From NCBI GenBank assembly GCA_028829895.1, contig CM054179.1, positions 97,759,375-97,823,374 of the forward strand: a DNA stretch of 64,000 nucleotides, written 5' to 3'. This document shows, one piece after another, positions 31,601-47,200 of the stretch. Both the position numbers and the translations under genes were made by a program. Each line of letters opens with the position of its first letter. Position 1 is the first letter of the stretch. The stretch is from Sinotaia quadrata. Lineage: Eukaryota > Mollusca > Gastropoda > Architaenioglossa > Viviparidae. The notes below the pieces were generated by a model, which saw only the letters and a list, made by a program, of their open reading frames with translations, was not told the DNA's origin and ran no database searches.

Positions 31601-34600
31601 CTATGATGCACTGAGTAAACAAAATAAATAAAAGAAGTTTGCAATAAGCAGGTTAACGGTAACATAAATTACCTGCATTTGCCCAAAACGGTAATATGAG
31701 AGTTTGTACATGAGACAGTTGAGAAGCGTCTGTGATCCTGCTGAATCTACTCGGAATTCTCCCTGTGGTGTGAAATAGTCTGACTCCTGAAAAAAAAACA
31801 AACATGGAATAAAATCAATTCTGAATTGTACAACAAAGGATGCAATGGCATGATCTTAATCTCAAAATACCTTCTTGAAAATGACAAGTCAACACAAACT
31901 GTCGATGAAATATTTTAATCTGAAGAAATTAAGTGACTGAATGTATTCATACACAATGGGATAGACCACATAGAGCTATGTATGACACCTCTATCTATAC
32001 AAGGTCCTCCAACCTCCTGGACTTTCTTGATGACATCAAGCCGTCTTAACCAAACGAGTGACCTTTTCTTCTCTTGAAGATGCGGTTACTTCCTGTTTTA
32101 AAGTTCACTCGTTTGGTTAAGATTAGGCTTGATGTCATCAAAACCCGAATACCTTCCCCCAAAACACCCAAATAAACAAACAACAAAAAAACTTGTTGCA
32201 ATACATTTTGATATGTTGCACCTGTCTGATAAAGCCTTCAAATAAAATTTTTAAATAATCTAAATGTGGCAGGACTTCTTAAAAGAAATGCTGTATTAAG
32301 AAAAAATTGTAAAGTTTAATTTTGATACAACACTTTTAGTGTAAAATTAATATGCAGCTAATTCTTAATGAAAATAATTTTATTTCAAAAAAATTAACAC
32401 AGTATTCAGTTAATAGTTAAAAAAGAAAAATAATTTTGAGGGGTGGGTAAGGAATCTAACTCCTTAAGAACTGCAATAAAATAAAAATAATGATTAAAAA
32501 GTAAAAGTTATCTAAAAATCAAAATATACTTTTAAAAAAAATAGATAATAAATACTATATGTATTTAGATATTAATTTACTATTAGCAATTACATTTTTA
32601 ATTTTTAAGAGAATTTTTAATGTCAAGTAAATTAATAGATACTAATTATTACTATTTTTATAATATATATTAAGTGTAATTTTTTTAAAACCAAGATCCT
32701 GAAAATACAATTGCTTGATTAAGGTTTGGCACAAAATGAAATGTGTGTACAAAATACATTTCTAATGTAAATAAGCTGCAGGAGTCTGCAGCTCGATTGT
32801 CACAGCTTTTTGAAAGCATAGTGCTATTCTCTTCTAACTCGGCTCTTTAAACAAAAAACAACAAAAGAGTATTCAAGTCCATTATGGACTCTGGTTTGAA
32901 TGCATCTAGAACTGTTTGATGCCTTAGTGTATGCATCTGATTATATGATGGAGATCAGGATATAACTATTCACTGCAACAGGTTTATCTGAGGAAAAAAA
33001 ACATCAAACAAAAAAAAAAAAAAAACCTAACCAAACTGCAGCATTTCAAGAAAAAAAAATTCATATTCAAGGACCTTTGTTTTATGTATGTAATGTGCAC
33101 GAGAAAACTATTCCTAATAAAATTGCAAATGTAAGCAGAGAGAATATGATTTTCTTTTTCTTTTTTTTAACAAAATAAACACAATTACACCAATATCAAA
33201 TATGATTTTCTTTTTCTTTTTTTTAACAAAATAAACACAATTACACCAATATCAAATATGATTTTCTTTTTCTTCTTTTTAACAAAATAAACACAATTAC
33301 ACCAATATCAAATATAATTTTTCAATACAGACATCTGGCCACCCTCTCGGTGAGGACAAGACTAGTATAAAGTGCACTAAATGTTGCTTATCTTATCGAA
33401 ATCTAATTTCTAAATGCAGAACACAGACAGGCATTTTGTCCGATAAGAAAAATGGAGCTTCTTGAATAACTTGATGATATTAAAATTTAACATGCTGTTT
33501 ATTTAAAGATTTTATCATAATCTCAGATATACATCAAAATTGTACAACAGACATTCATATACAGATGATCATACCCGGATGTCTCTTGGATGCTCTCCCT
33601 CTGCAATGCGTACCATCCACAAAAATTTGTTTATGTCATCACCAGAGTAACCAATGACTCCACCAAAAATTACTAGGACATAGTTAACATCCAGCATCCT
33701 CATGATTTCATATGCTGCAGACTCGTTGGATGACATAGCTTTACCAACCTGACAAAAAATGTATCACAAATTATATAAAGACATTATATTTTTAGACTCC
33801 ATCTGCTTTTTTCTCATTTAAATAATAAGTCACTGGTATATTTAAATTTTAAATATTTTCCTAATTGCCACCAAATTCTGTTAGGTTTTAAAAAGGTCCA
33901 TGGAATAATTACAACTATTCAAAAGATGTTGATCATTGGATGAAAAATGTCATTTTGAGTTAAAAGCATTTACAGTGAGTGAAATAAAGACTGCAAAACT
34001 TTTTTTTAAAATCTTCAATGTTGCTAATTTTTTTAAAATTTTAAAAATTCCTGGATTTGGCATGCTGCTATGGGTAACCAGCAGTTTCAACCAATCAGAC
34101 TGTGACTATGCAAATTTTTCATCATGGGATTCAAAATAACTGTTCTACAGTGGGTTCAAGGTTTCTCAAGTCACATGCACATGAGGTGATCTATAATGGT
34201 TATCATATGATTTTTTTTTTAGTAGGGGAGATAATTCTCACTCTTTACATGTGCCATGTCTGCCACTTTTAGTAACAGTAATGGTGCCATCAGTATGGAA
34301 ACGTGCATTTTGGTGAGTTTTTTTTTACTTTTGAAATATTTATGGTAGCACAGGTAGGTTTGAAAAACAACTTTATTAACGTAAAATATAAAAATATAAA
34401 TATAAAATATAAATGTTTTCACTTCTAAAATATAAAGTCCTGATAGCGAACATATTTTAAGAATGCAAATATAAAATAATCCCAAAATTAATATTTTTTT
34501 TTTTACTTTTCACCATTTACAGTCGTGCCATCTATGGTCTTAAACACTTGAACATGGCAGGTCAGTGTGATCAACAAATGTAACTTTATATCAATTAATA

Positions 34601-37600
34601 CAATTTTAGGTTCTTATATTAGTAAGAATACCTAACTTTACTTCTCATGCATATTTCAACTCTGTTTGGTAATTTTGAAACAAAAATATTTTATATCCTC
34701 CCTACATATTGGTTTATATGTCAGCCTAATATTCTGCTGCTGCATTTGCAACTACAGCTACCATTCTTTAATTAATACATTTGTCCTTTTGTGCTTGTAA
34801 TTACAACTAAGTCCAAAACTAATTTTATAACTGTGTCATTATTTCTTAACAAGCACTTCAAATCACCATCAAATAAACAAATCTGACGTGAGAAAAACTT
34901 ACTAAGGCTATGTGACTGTTATTCCATGTATTGTTGTCCACTAAAGTTGTTCGATTTCCCATTCCAGCTATCTGATATCCATAATCCCACCAGGACATGA
35001 CTCGTGCTTGATCATCCGTGTTCTGTCGGAGCCAGTAATAAGCTTCTCTAAAATCATCCAAAATGGTACGACTCCTAAAGACAAAGAAAATAACAGAACA
35101 GGTAATCTCTAAAGGTACCAGAAGGCAAAAGAAATATTTTTATTTATATATTTTTTCCCTGCAGGTTTTACATTTTTATATATTTGCCTATTTGCAAGTT
35201 TTGTTTTGCAGGAAATGTCTGATTTTTAAATTTATTTAGCCTGTGTTTTAAAATGAATTGCCCAGACCCAAAAATCTAAAATGAACATACATATCTGGCT
35301 CACAGCTACTGCTGTTCGTAGAATGTACAGAGGAACACAGAATACAGAAACAAAGAGCATTATCTCCTCTTCATCATTAACAGGTAAGCAATTTCATACT
35401 GCTCTTTGGGCCTGTCATTCCACAAACCGTGACCTCTACAAAATTGTTTTAAATTCATATACTGTGTTACTCCTTCAAAAGACAAAGTCATTGGTTGAAA
35501 TAGTATCTATGATGCCTGTCTGTAAATGTTTTCTCAGGAAGAACTACTAGAATTTTTTTCATCAGACAAAATGAACTCCAATAAGTTACTATCACTTATG
35601 AAACAGACCATTTCAGTATACAACTGTTTGTGGCTCAAAGTCAGCTCTCAATATGATAAGCAAAAATTCATTACTGGACATATGAACATGACCGATTGGT
35701 ATACATGAGTTCATGATGAAATCTGCTTTGAAAATTGATGTCCAAATAGCAAAACACTTATGTAAAAGTTATCAAAGATAAACAATCTACAGTTTAAAAC
35801 AAATTCAGCATACATTAAAGACAGTATAAAGATTTTTTTTTTTTATTACTAGCAACCAGTCTGCAACTCAGATACAAATTAAACTGCAATACAAATTCAA
35901 AGGATGACATCTTGTATTTTAAAATTTTACTAAAACACTGACTACAAAGCAAACTTTCAAAACTTATCACAATAGCATAACTTAACAAAAAAATAATAAT
36001 ATATCCACCAAGTATTGTGCAAATTTAATATGATGGTTTTAATTTTCTCGAATAAAATAACAAGGAAATATGAATTTTGTAATTTTGTTTAAATTAATTA
36101 AAATGACGAAAATTTTAATCTTTGTTTCACGGTTCAGATCAGTATATATGCCATTAGGATAAGTATAAAGTGAAAGCATTTTTGGTTTCAATCAATTATA
36201 ATTTAATCTTTTAAAAATTACGTAATATAAGCAGTGCTTTTTTAATTAACCAATGTGACCAATATGAACATTATATAATATATTAATGCTAGTACTGAAG
36301 AAGACATTTTTTAATTAAAAGAAACACGTGTGAGATAAAGGATAAACAAATAAATTAATAAAATCGCATATATATATAGAGAAGGAAAAAATGTTTTGAA
36401 TAATTATGATATAATATTAATTGTAAATTCTGTATAAGGCATGCTAAATTAAAAAAAACCCAAAGAATCTAGAACAAATATATCATGTTTTATTGTCAAA
36501 TTTATACTTTAAATGCATTTTTCTCATAACTGCTTTTTGCTCCAATGGTCAGTAGGTCAAGATCCCTTTAGAAAGAATTCACTGATTCTGAAATTTGAAT
36601 TAAGTGTTCTTCTGATATCATCAAAAAGTAATGAATTTGTTTAATAACTATTCTTAAAATTAAAGTTTACTTTACTTTGCAAATGTGGCTGGTATGTTAA
36701 AAACGAAAATCCTAACTTTAAAAAAGCACCAATATTTTAACTAGAGTCTGTAGCAAAAAAATAATGTTCTACTTGACAATAAAACTAATTTCAGAATTTT
36801 CTCATGCATATTAAATATTTTAACAAATTTAATGAATTTCAAATATTCATTTTCATGCATATCAAATTTACTAAAATAAAATTAAAACAAGTTATTTTAA
36901 AACTAATACCCAATCGTGCATGTCAACATTAAAGACAATTTATGTACCAAAACTGAAGACTGGTTACATAGCTAATTTTTCCTTCTTTGTGTAAAGTTAT
37001 GGTTTAATAATTAATTAAGCCTAAGCAAAGCCCAAGAGAGCTTCAAGATAGGTGTTTCATAGACAAAATCCAGGGTTACTAAAGTATAAAAATATAGTCA
37101 GCTATGTTAGCAACAACCTAACACTAAATTAGAAACGTGTGCACGCAGGCACACAAACACAAAGACATGATATCATTATTTACAGTCCAATAACTTCTAC
37201 CAAGTTTATTAAGCAACAATTGTCACAACAACTTTTGATTTAATTATTTAAATTAATAAATGGTTAACTTAAACATTTGCAGATAGAAATAAGAGCACAG
37301 GGATTGGGGAAAAAACTCTTCAATAACAGTCTCCATTAATGACAGAGTTATAATCATTGATTTCTTGTTAATTACTTTTCTAAAATTTGTATTAATATTA
37401 ATACTGTAGAAGAGATGGGAGAAAAACAGGTTTGGGTTTTTTCGGGGTTAAATGGCTGATTTTATTAGCTATTTCATTTCAATGAATTCTGTCACGAAGC
37501 AGATTAAATGCATAATATTTCATCAAATGGTGTTTGTCAACAATGTGGGTTTCTTGCATATGATTACTGAAATAAATAGTCTTTTTTGAATAAAAGCACT

Positions 37601-40600
37601 TGGATTAGTAGGCAAGTACTTTAATTTTCACCAAAATTCATTAATTTTAAGTAATATAACACTTATATCACTATATTAATCAGTATTTTCATTCTCAGCA
37701 AACTTTACTGTATACTCACAATTTAAAATCAAATAAAAAAATTTACAAAGATATTTTCTTTCTTAAACATGCATTATGATATTAGGTATAAAATAACATA
37801 ATATGAAGAGTTAATAGAACATACCAGTAGCGAAACACAAGGTGACAAAATAGAGTAAAACACCCACCCGCCCTGACCGTAAGATGCAAGGACAATGCTT
37901 GGACTGGAATAAGCTGAACTGGTCACCCAAGTACAGTGGACAGCAAACAACATCAACATCATCAACATGGCAATAACAATGACACTCTTGATGTTCATAC
38001 CAAGTCCTTCTTCTTCTTTTGGCTTGTCTTCCTTTAACTTTTTTGTTTTACCCACCTGTTATCAGAATTAATAAACCAAATGAATTTTGTAAATGTTATG
38101 GTATTTGTTTGTACCACCAAATTTTGAAGGTACAAACATATTTAAAATGTAACCATCTCTTTCATTCAATACAAAAATAAAAATTTTTTAAAAATTTATT
38201 CATATCATTATTCCACAATGAAAAGAATAAAAAGAGTAATTTAATTACCACCATTTGTAGTAAGTATAAGTAGAGGATAGATGCGCAGCTGAGTGGTAAT
38301 AAGATTTCAAACAAATTCCTTTTATTAACATGAAAAAGTGTCAAACTAGCAGTATTCAAGACTATATTGAGAAGGCAACATTATAAACATTTTGTACCTT
38401 GTCATATAGCCGATCATTGCGACTTTCAGCACCTTCTTCAGAGTTTTTCTGTTGACCTTTGGGCGAATCATCTTTGAGGTAGATCTCAAATGTTTTAGAG
38501 AAAGCTATAGCAGCAAGTACACATACTACAGGAGTCAAGGTTAACATAAGACGAACCATGACCCCTGCAAAGTAGCTTGCAAAGATTGCATAGAGGACGA
38601 CTGAAAGAAAAAGACAAATATTTCAATTAGCAAATGTCATATATATATATATATTATATATAATTAGACATTTGAACTGATAGTTTCAACATAAATATTA
38701 TATAGTATAAATTTTAAATCTAAAATAAAACTAATATTTAACAAGCTACTCTCATAGCAATGAGACAAATTTTATTCATGACTATGTAATGTCAACAATG
38801 ACATCATCTTTTATGCCACAACATTGTAACAAATCATCATTTATAATGCCATGATATATTAATATGTTATAGTCCTCAGTGTGCTATGTGTTGGTAGATT
38901 TTGGTGCCACCGCTTGATGACACAGGTTTAGACCCGGCCATTTTGATGCTAGACATTTTAACATTGGATATTTGGGCATCAACAGATAAATGAAAATTAG
39001 TAGCTGATTATATTAGAAAGGTTGCAGGGGAGTTAATAATGGATCATCTAACTATTAGGAAAATTCACTAATGGAATCTATGTGTTCAAAAAGGGGCATG
39101 ATAAAATGCATATATTATAAATAATAAATCTGGAGAAGACCTCCACGTAAACAACTAAAATTATAACATATACAAACAAATATGTTTGGTGACAAAAAAA
39201 TAAAAAACTTGCCATTTTTTATGCAGTCTATCAATAATGCAGACAGGAAGCAATAAAAACTACAGTGCTAAAAATGTTTCCTGTTTTTTGAAATGGTTTT
39301 TAATTTACAGTATGCAGTTTGCAAAAGCATTTGATGGACTATTAGAATAATCTATCAAAGATTTAAATGAAAATGATAACAAAAGCAAAAAACACATCTC
39401 AAGATAAATATTGCACAAAGCATAAAAAAGTGAGGAGGCAGTACATTTTGCCATACAAGGAATAAAGTCATTGACTCTACAATGAACTTCACTAGCAATG
39501 AATAAAAATTGTGACCTAGGTTTAACAAGCATAGGTTGACATTTTAAAGTAAATAATGCCACTTCTATGACATGTAAATCAAAATATAAATAGAACAATG
39601 AATGGCTACATTGTGAAATGAAAAAGTGCTCTGTCCACACATGCCAACATCTTGTCCAATAACAAAAACCATGCAAACGTTATTGACTAATGCAATTAGA
39701 ATGCAATGTTTCAATAGATCCAGAGACAAAATCTAAATATGCATAAACAAAAATAAACAGACACATAAACTTCAAATATGTGTTATTTCTACAATGTTCT
39801 AAGTACAATAATGATGTATTAGGTGTTTATTTTGCTTATACTGAAAGCTATTATAAACAATTATTTCCCCCTCCATAAAATAAAGGATTGCTGGATCTTA
39901 AAGAAAAAGAACATTGGAGAAGATTACAAAATATAATAATTATGCCTGTATATAGCAATAATATACATCTGTTCACTTTGGTGACTTTTCTCCTGTTCTT
40001 TATTTATGTGCATAAAGTTTTAGCTATCATGTTCTGAAAATCAGGAAAACTTATCAGTATATTTCTACATAAACTTTAAAGATGCCCAGTAATTACTATC
40101 AATTTTTAAATCCTGTTTAGATTTTGCACAAAGTTTATACAAGAGTTAAGTGGATCGAGAACGGAGGATAAAAAATAAAACGGAAAGCTTTGGAAAACAT
40201 ACTATTTAAGAGTACATGCAAGGGTAAGATAAAGAATGTTTTATAGACTAATTTGCAATATTTCTAGAATTTGTATAACTTCTGTGAATTAGTTATTTAA
40301 TTGGAATAGAAATTTCTTTACTTTCTTCTTCTTAAGGTGCTAAAATGACATCAAAACATCCAATGCTGAAATGCTGGCACCAAAATATGTTTCCCCAAAT
40401 AATTACCACTAATGCTGACAGGCAGATAGATGGATAAAATGATTTCATATTGATACATTATCTAATATTTCTAAGTCCTAAAATGAGTAGAAAATGTATA
40501 CTGCAATAATTAAACATACAATTATCAACAATCACTAATTAAAAGGGTCTATCAATATAATATATTTGTACTGCACACTTACCAAAAACTCGCTCATCAT

Positions 40601-41176
40601 TGATGTTCCTGATACAGTACCAAACTCCAGCAGGAAATGCACAGATTAAGATGTGCAAGTCAAAGAAGAATGAAACCCATGTTGTGGGCTGATGTTCAGA
40701 TACTGACGCTATAATAGGAATGTGTATTTTTGCATAACCAGTGTCCCACAAGGAATAATAACGCCCACTCCAAGGTGCAATATAACCTGCAACATTTACA
40801 TGCATTCTGAAAACATGATTTGTATTTATTTCAAGTAGACAAACACCGATTGAAACACACCTATTTTAAAGGCAAGATTCATATTTATTTCAAGTATATA
40901 AACACTCTTTTATATATGTATATTTAAAAGGCTTGATTTATATTTATTACAAGTATATAAACACTGATTTACATACACATATCTTAAAGACTTGATTAAT
41001 TTTCCTTTCAATATACTTACACACTTTCTAAAGTCTTAAAGTCTTGATTCATATTCATTTCAATATACGAACACTTATTCACATACACATTAATTCTAAA
41101 GTTTTAATTCATAATTATTCCAAGTATGTAAATTCTAATTTGCATACACATATTTTAAAGGACTGATTCATATTCA

Positions 41177-41233
<57 letters not shown>

Positions 41234-44200
41234 TATATTCTAAAGGGCTGATTCATATTCATTTAAAGTATATGAACACTAATTCATAGTGCTCAAACAT
41301 AATCATAATAGCAAAACAATGGATGCCCAATTTATTTTTTAAAAGTTTACACTACTATAATGAATAAGAATATGCTGATTCAAAACCATTTCTTTATATG
41401 CCATGCTTCTGCCATAAGCACTTTGTTGGTGGTTTTTTTGTACATGAAAGATTATGATATACATAAATTATATAATCTAAAGTAAGTGTAAACCAAAAAG
41501 TTTAGAACTTAAAAAGTTTCTAAATTTCATAACCTGAGTGCAAGTCAAAGGAAAAAAAAATCTGTTATACATTTTTTTTATAAGTTAAAGAAGATTACAA
41601 CAATACTCAATAATGACTATTTCTAAACACTTTTCACAAATACAAGAAAACATAAAACATAAATTTAAAAGTAAAATTATGATAAATATTTATATTCTGG
41701 TGTGTAGATTGTAATTCCTACTAATTTTTCCTTTACTGTCAAAACAAATGAAATCTATCAGTAGCAATCTGAAAAACACTTTCATTGTAACACTACTTCA
41801 AATATCAAGAAAAAGAAACTTTGAAACTGTCAAATGATATTAAAGGTTTTTTAAAAGCATAATCAGCCTTGATGATAATAATGACAATTTTAATTTTTGT
41901 GTAATTACTCCCCTTTTATAGTCCAGGATAGGGGTATGTACTTAAAAAAAAAAAAAAATGTATAGTGAAAAAACTATCTGACATAAATTAAAATGTTTTT
42001 TTTAAAAAATAAACATGAGATTCTGTACTTTAATAAATTAGAAAAAAACCACTTTTGAATTCTTTTCACTCTAGCTGGGTTTTCCCAGACAGCATTACAT
42101 ATATGTGCAATAATATATTAGTATCTCTATAGATTCAACATAAAAATGTATTTAAAATAAGCCACAAGTAATTTACTGATTGTTTATTTAAATATTTTAA
42201 AAATAAAAATACTATGAAAAGTTATCTAAATTCTAGCTGAAAGTTCTGTTGAAAAGTCATAATAATGGTCTTCTAGATTACTGTTATAATGAAAAATATT
42301 GTAAAAAGTTTGATTAAGAATAGTACACAACTATTCCCCATGTGGTTTATGCCTGGCAAGCCAAGACCATCAAAAGAACATTGAATCACATATAGAAATA
42401 TCAAAATGTAAAACATGTCATGACCAAAGAGGGGAAAATTTTCCTTTTCGAACTTGCAAGAAAAGCCAGTTGAAAGAACTTCATACAGCAAATAAAAGAA
42501 AGAAAAAATATCTGAATTATATAATTATAATTATTTTTAAATCTTAAATACAAATTTTTGAAACTAAATTTTCACTACTAAACATAATTCTTAACCACCT
42601 TAACAGTATGAATAAAATTAGACGAACTGGTCCTCTGCAAAAGCTATCAATAGAGGTATCAACATACTGAGTTCACATAACAATGGCTCAGGTGATTTTT
42701 GATGCTAATAACTTCCCTATTCCAACTTTGTTGCATCTGCATCTCAATAATTGCTCATTTTTTTAAAAAGAAAGAACAAATACATCAAATGCAAGTTTAC
42801 AATCTTTATTTATGTACATAAAAAAAACCATGATTATTGAGGCCTGACAGCTGTAACAAACAAATGAATGACTGCTATTAAAATTTCTTCTAATATTACA
42901 AAAAGAATACCAATATCAAACTAATGGAACATTTTGCCATATTCTCTGTAAATAATTTTCTATAACCGTTGAATACAGTTTCTAGTTTCAAAATAACATT
43001 TCAACTACATGTGATTATGCATAACATAAAATAAAAGACTTCTTACCTGCCCAGGTGAGAACAACAACAGCAAGAAAAACAAAACCTGCAGCTAAAGCAG
43101 CTGCTAGGATAAAGAAATAGCGGAACTCTGACTTTGAGAGGAATGACTGCAAATAGCGCAAAAAGGAGTAGGCTTGCAGTAGCACAAACACCCCTAGAAC
43201 AAAGAAAGCAATAAAACTTATTAAACGAACAGAACAAATAAACTCAAGTAACATAGCAACCATCACAAAAGGTAACATTACCATATCATAATTATAAACA
43301 ATCCTTAACAAAATAATAAATGATACATTCCCTAAACAAAAAAACAGTAAGTGAAATAATCTTGTAAGTCTTAAGTAAAAAGCCCATGTAAGAAAGTAAA
43401 AAAAAAATGGCAATCAAGTACTATAATTATCGTAAAAACAAAATCAAATCATTTAGAAACTAGATACATGTCTACAGTTTCATTTGTGTAAAGCCGTAAA
43501 TAGTTTTCAGAATATATTGCTTAAGTGAAATTATTTTATTGTATGATTTTATTTTTAATCACCAGGCAAGAATCATAATATACAGCTTGCCAAAAACATG
43601 ATTTTTATATCTAAGTGTCAAGGAAATTTTAAGTGTTAGTATGCTAATTTTTATTTTAAAGGTAGAATGAAATAGGGTTTTGAATTTGATAAGTGCATTG
43701 TATGGCTTTCTTCAGAGTCACTCCTGCCAGCTTCCATTCTGGTGCAGAATGGCAAGATTTTTTAAAATATACCATAGGCATAAGGCCAGCAGATCTATCT
43801 GTGTCATGGGAACAGGTATGTTTGATGTGGAGAGTAAAACAGACAAAAAAGAAAGAGACAGAGGAAGAAAGACAATGAGAGAGAAAGGTAGGAAAAAAGA
43901 GAGAACATTAGAGAAAGAGAGAAGGGGGCAGGGGGGAAGCAAGAGGGAAAATAGAGAAAAAGAGAAAGAGATGAAGTAAAGAAGAGAGATGTAGAAGAAG
44001 GAGAGTGAAAGAAAATGGAGGAAAATGAAAGAGATAGAATGAAATAAAAGAGAGAGATAGGAATTACAAAAGGAAGAGTGTTTGAGAAAAAAAGATACAC
44101 AAAAGAAAGAGAGATGAAAAGGGAAGATATGAGAAGAGACAGACAGACAGAGAATGAGATACAAAAACACACAGAAATCACATAAGGAAAGGAGAGAAAA

Positions 44201-47200
44201 AAATGAAAAAATAGAGGGAAGGGAAAATGAAAAAAACTGAAAGCTGACAGAGAGATGGGTGTGTGAGAGAGAACTAAATGAATGAAAGAAATCTCATAAG
44301 GAAAGAACAGAAAGAAATAAAAGATAGAGAGAAGAGAGAAAGGAAAAATGCTGAGAGATGGGTTGGAGGGAGAAATAAATGAATGAAAGGGAATGAAAGA
44401 AGTGATAGATATTATGCCTTCTCTCTGTTATTGGCTTTCCATGAGCTACAGAAGCTGCTTTCACATAGGTCAGAGTGATATATAAGCCACAGCCTGTGCA
44501 TAGGCAGTTTAATTTTCATGGCAAGCTCCCTTAAGCATTGACTATTTTTGCAGTGTTAGGTCTACTGGCATGCTCCCGTATGGGACAACATGACATTAAA
44601 TAGCCTATCTTGATTCTAGGGAAGTAAAGTAAATAACAGTAAAAGTCTGATCAAAATCCATCCTGTACTTTTTTAGTTAACCCTGCCCAATCCACAGACA
44701 TAACAACTGTATCATATGCATATATTCATATGCTACAAATATTTATTAAACTCTTAAGCCAGATATATTTCTCTATACTCTAATAGGCTCTAAAAAATTT
44801 TTTTTAAATCTGCTTAAAATTTTATCACTGTGACAATCTAGAGCTGGGGTTCTGCAATAATATCCTTTGACTCTCAAAATCCAACACTTAGTGACAGTTT
44901 TACATATCAAACAAAAAACTATTTTATAATGCCTGTTGAAAATAAAGTAATAATAATAATAATAAATAAACTGAAATAAATAACTCACCAGCTGCAGCCA
45001 TGTGCTCGCTGGTTCTGATCGGCTGAAAACCCACAAATGGAATCTGCATGGACAACAGCAGACCTACTATGTAAAAGCATGTGTATGCTGAAATGAAAAA
45101 AAGAAAAGTATACATCAGAATAAAAAAAGAATTTAAGTACCAAGGAGTTTTAGCATATTTATATATCTAGCATAATTTTTCCCCAAAGACACTGATCTAA
45201 AAGCCAGTGGTATATGAGGCCTCAAACATCACCAAACAAACAAATTTAACACATTCGAACTAAAGATAAAAAACATTAAGACAAATTGTAAAATGTCATT
45301 TCTCTGGAACTACAGATATGGTTCAAGTATTAAAAGAAAGAGGAAATAGTTTCATTTTGGAATTTTTCAATATGTGTAGTATCGGTTAACCAAAAGCATT
45401 TTATGCTTAGAAAATATATATTATTTTCATCTCCAGTAAGAGGAGACAAGAAAACATTCTGCACTCAGAAGTATTACTTCCTATTTCCAGTAAGATAAGA
45501 CATCCCCCTTCAAAAAGAAAAGTATTAAGTACTTTAAAGATATATTACTTCTAGTTCCAGTAAGAAACAATAACCCAACAAAAAGCATTTTGCATTTCAA
45601 AGATGTATTAGTTCCAGTAAGAGACAACTCAACAAAACACATTTTGCACTTTGAAGATATATTAGTTCCAGTTCCAGTAAGAGACAACCCAACAAATTTT
45701 GCACTTTGAAGATGTATTAGTTCCAGGCAAGTGGGGATTTTTCATTGTTCCTGTCATATCAACTCTATCATATGCTACATTTGTACATAAGGAATAAAGT
45801 ACCCTCAAAGCTGTACATTTTAAGAAAGGAAGACATTTTAGGACCTTTGAACAAAAAAGATTACTAGCACATGAACTGGAAGAGGTGAATGGAAAAAATG
45901 AATGGCAGCTAGACAGGCAAAAGTGGAAGATAGAAATGAGCTCATAGATAGAAGTAGTGAATGAAAAAGATGAAGAAACATATTGGATAAGTGAACAAAA
46001 ACGTCTTCAGCCAGTTTTGGCGGAGTTACTTCCCCTATATTGTCAACGTTATACCTAGAGCTGTGGATAAAACAATGACATGAAAGCATCTGCAACATGA
46101 GCTTCACAAAAAATACTTTCAAATGAGAATTCTCTGCATAAACTCCCTCAGTCAACTATAGTGGAAAAGAAAATGATCATGAACTCCCTCAGTCAACTAT
46201 AGTGGAAAAGAAAAAGATCATGAACTCCCTCAGTCAACTATAGTGGAAAAGAAAATGATCATGAACTCCCTCAGTCAACTATATTGGAAAAGAAAATGAT
46301 CATGAACTCGTTGACTAAAAATAAAATTGCTCTGGTTTACTTCCACCAATCTTCAATTTATGAATTGTAATTAAATTTTACAGAAAAGACTTTAAAAAAA
46401 GCTCACCTGTGTAAATTCTTTTTGAGAATCTGCCCATCAACAGCAACACAAAGACATGAAGGGGAATCAAGTTGATAATAAACACATACCCGCCCCATGC
46501 TGAAACCTTTGTGAGGGGAAATATAAATATATACATGCTTAGAACTATGTTAGCAGACACACCAATAAATTCAATAAATCTTAGCAGCAATAAAACAAAA
46601 TGCCATATATGCTACCTTAAATATAGTTTAGAAATTAGCAAATTTAGTGTAAAATGTTTAATCTAAAGAGCGTACACGGAAGTGCAACTGTAGGCCTCTT
46701 ATTCAGGAATGAGTTCAAATCTCCTGAATGTGCTAAAAATTACATATACCTGAAAATCTACTGTACAGATATAAATGTGTCTACAGATTTTACCTGTCAC
46801 AGTCACATGTTTGAAGCTGTATACATAATGACAAAAGCAATATAAACAGTAATATGAATAATAAATACAAGAACAAAATAAATGACTTATTTTTAAGACT
46901 TGCTATAAGTACTCTCCTTTTTAATTAATAATGTACTTACTGCCACTTACCATGTAAAAGTAAGATAAGGCTGTTCCCACTGCCCAAGATACACCACCGG
47001 TTTTTACAGACTTTATCTGTGAAAAATATTCCACAACAGCAATTATATAATGAGCATATATATAATTATATTAATATAATGAAATCATAAACTTTTGTAT
47101 TACAAAACAAAAAAGAAAGAAGAAAGTTTGTTACATCTTTTTTTCCCTAAATTTTAAACACAAATACAAAATTAGATTACATTTTCCTAAACAGTTAACC

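Noticed and set aside
38885..40395. Loosely inverted blocks with ACATTTTAACATTGGAT and CATCCAATGCTGAAATG
   Set aside because: The match is short and imperfect; without an alignment score it is not separable from chance in AT-rich DNA.
43680..44181. Frames rich in Lys/Glu/Arg (plus) and Ser/Phe/Leu (minus)
   Set aside because: They follow from the purine tract composition.
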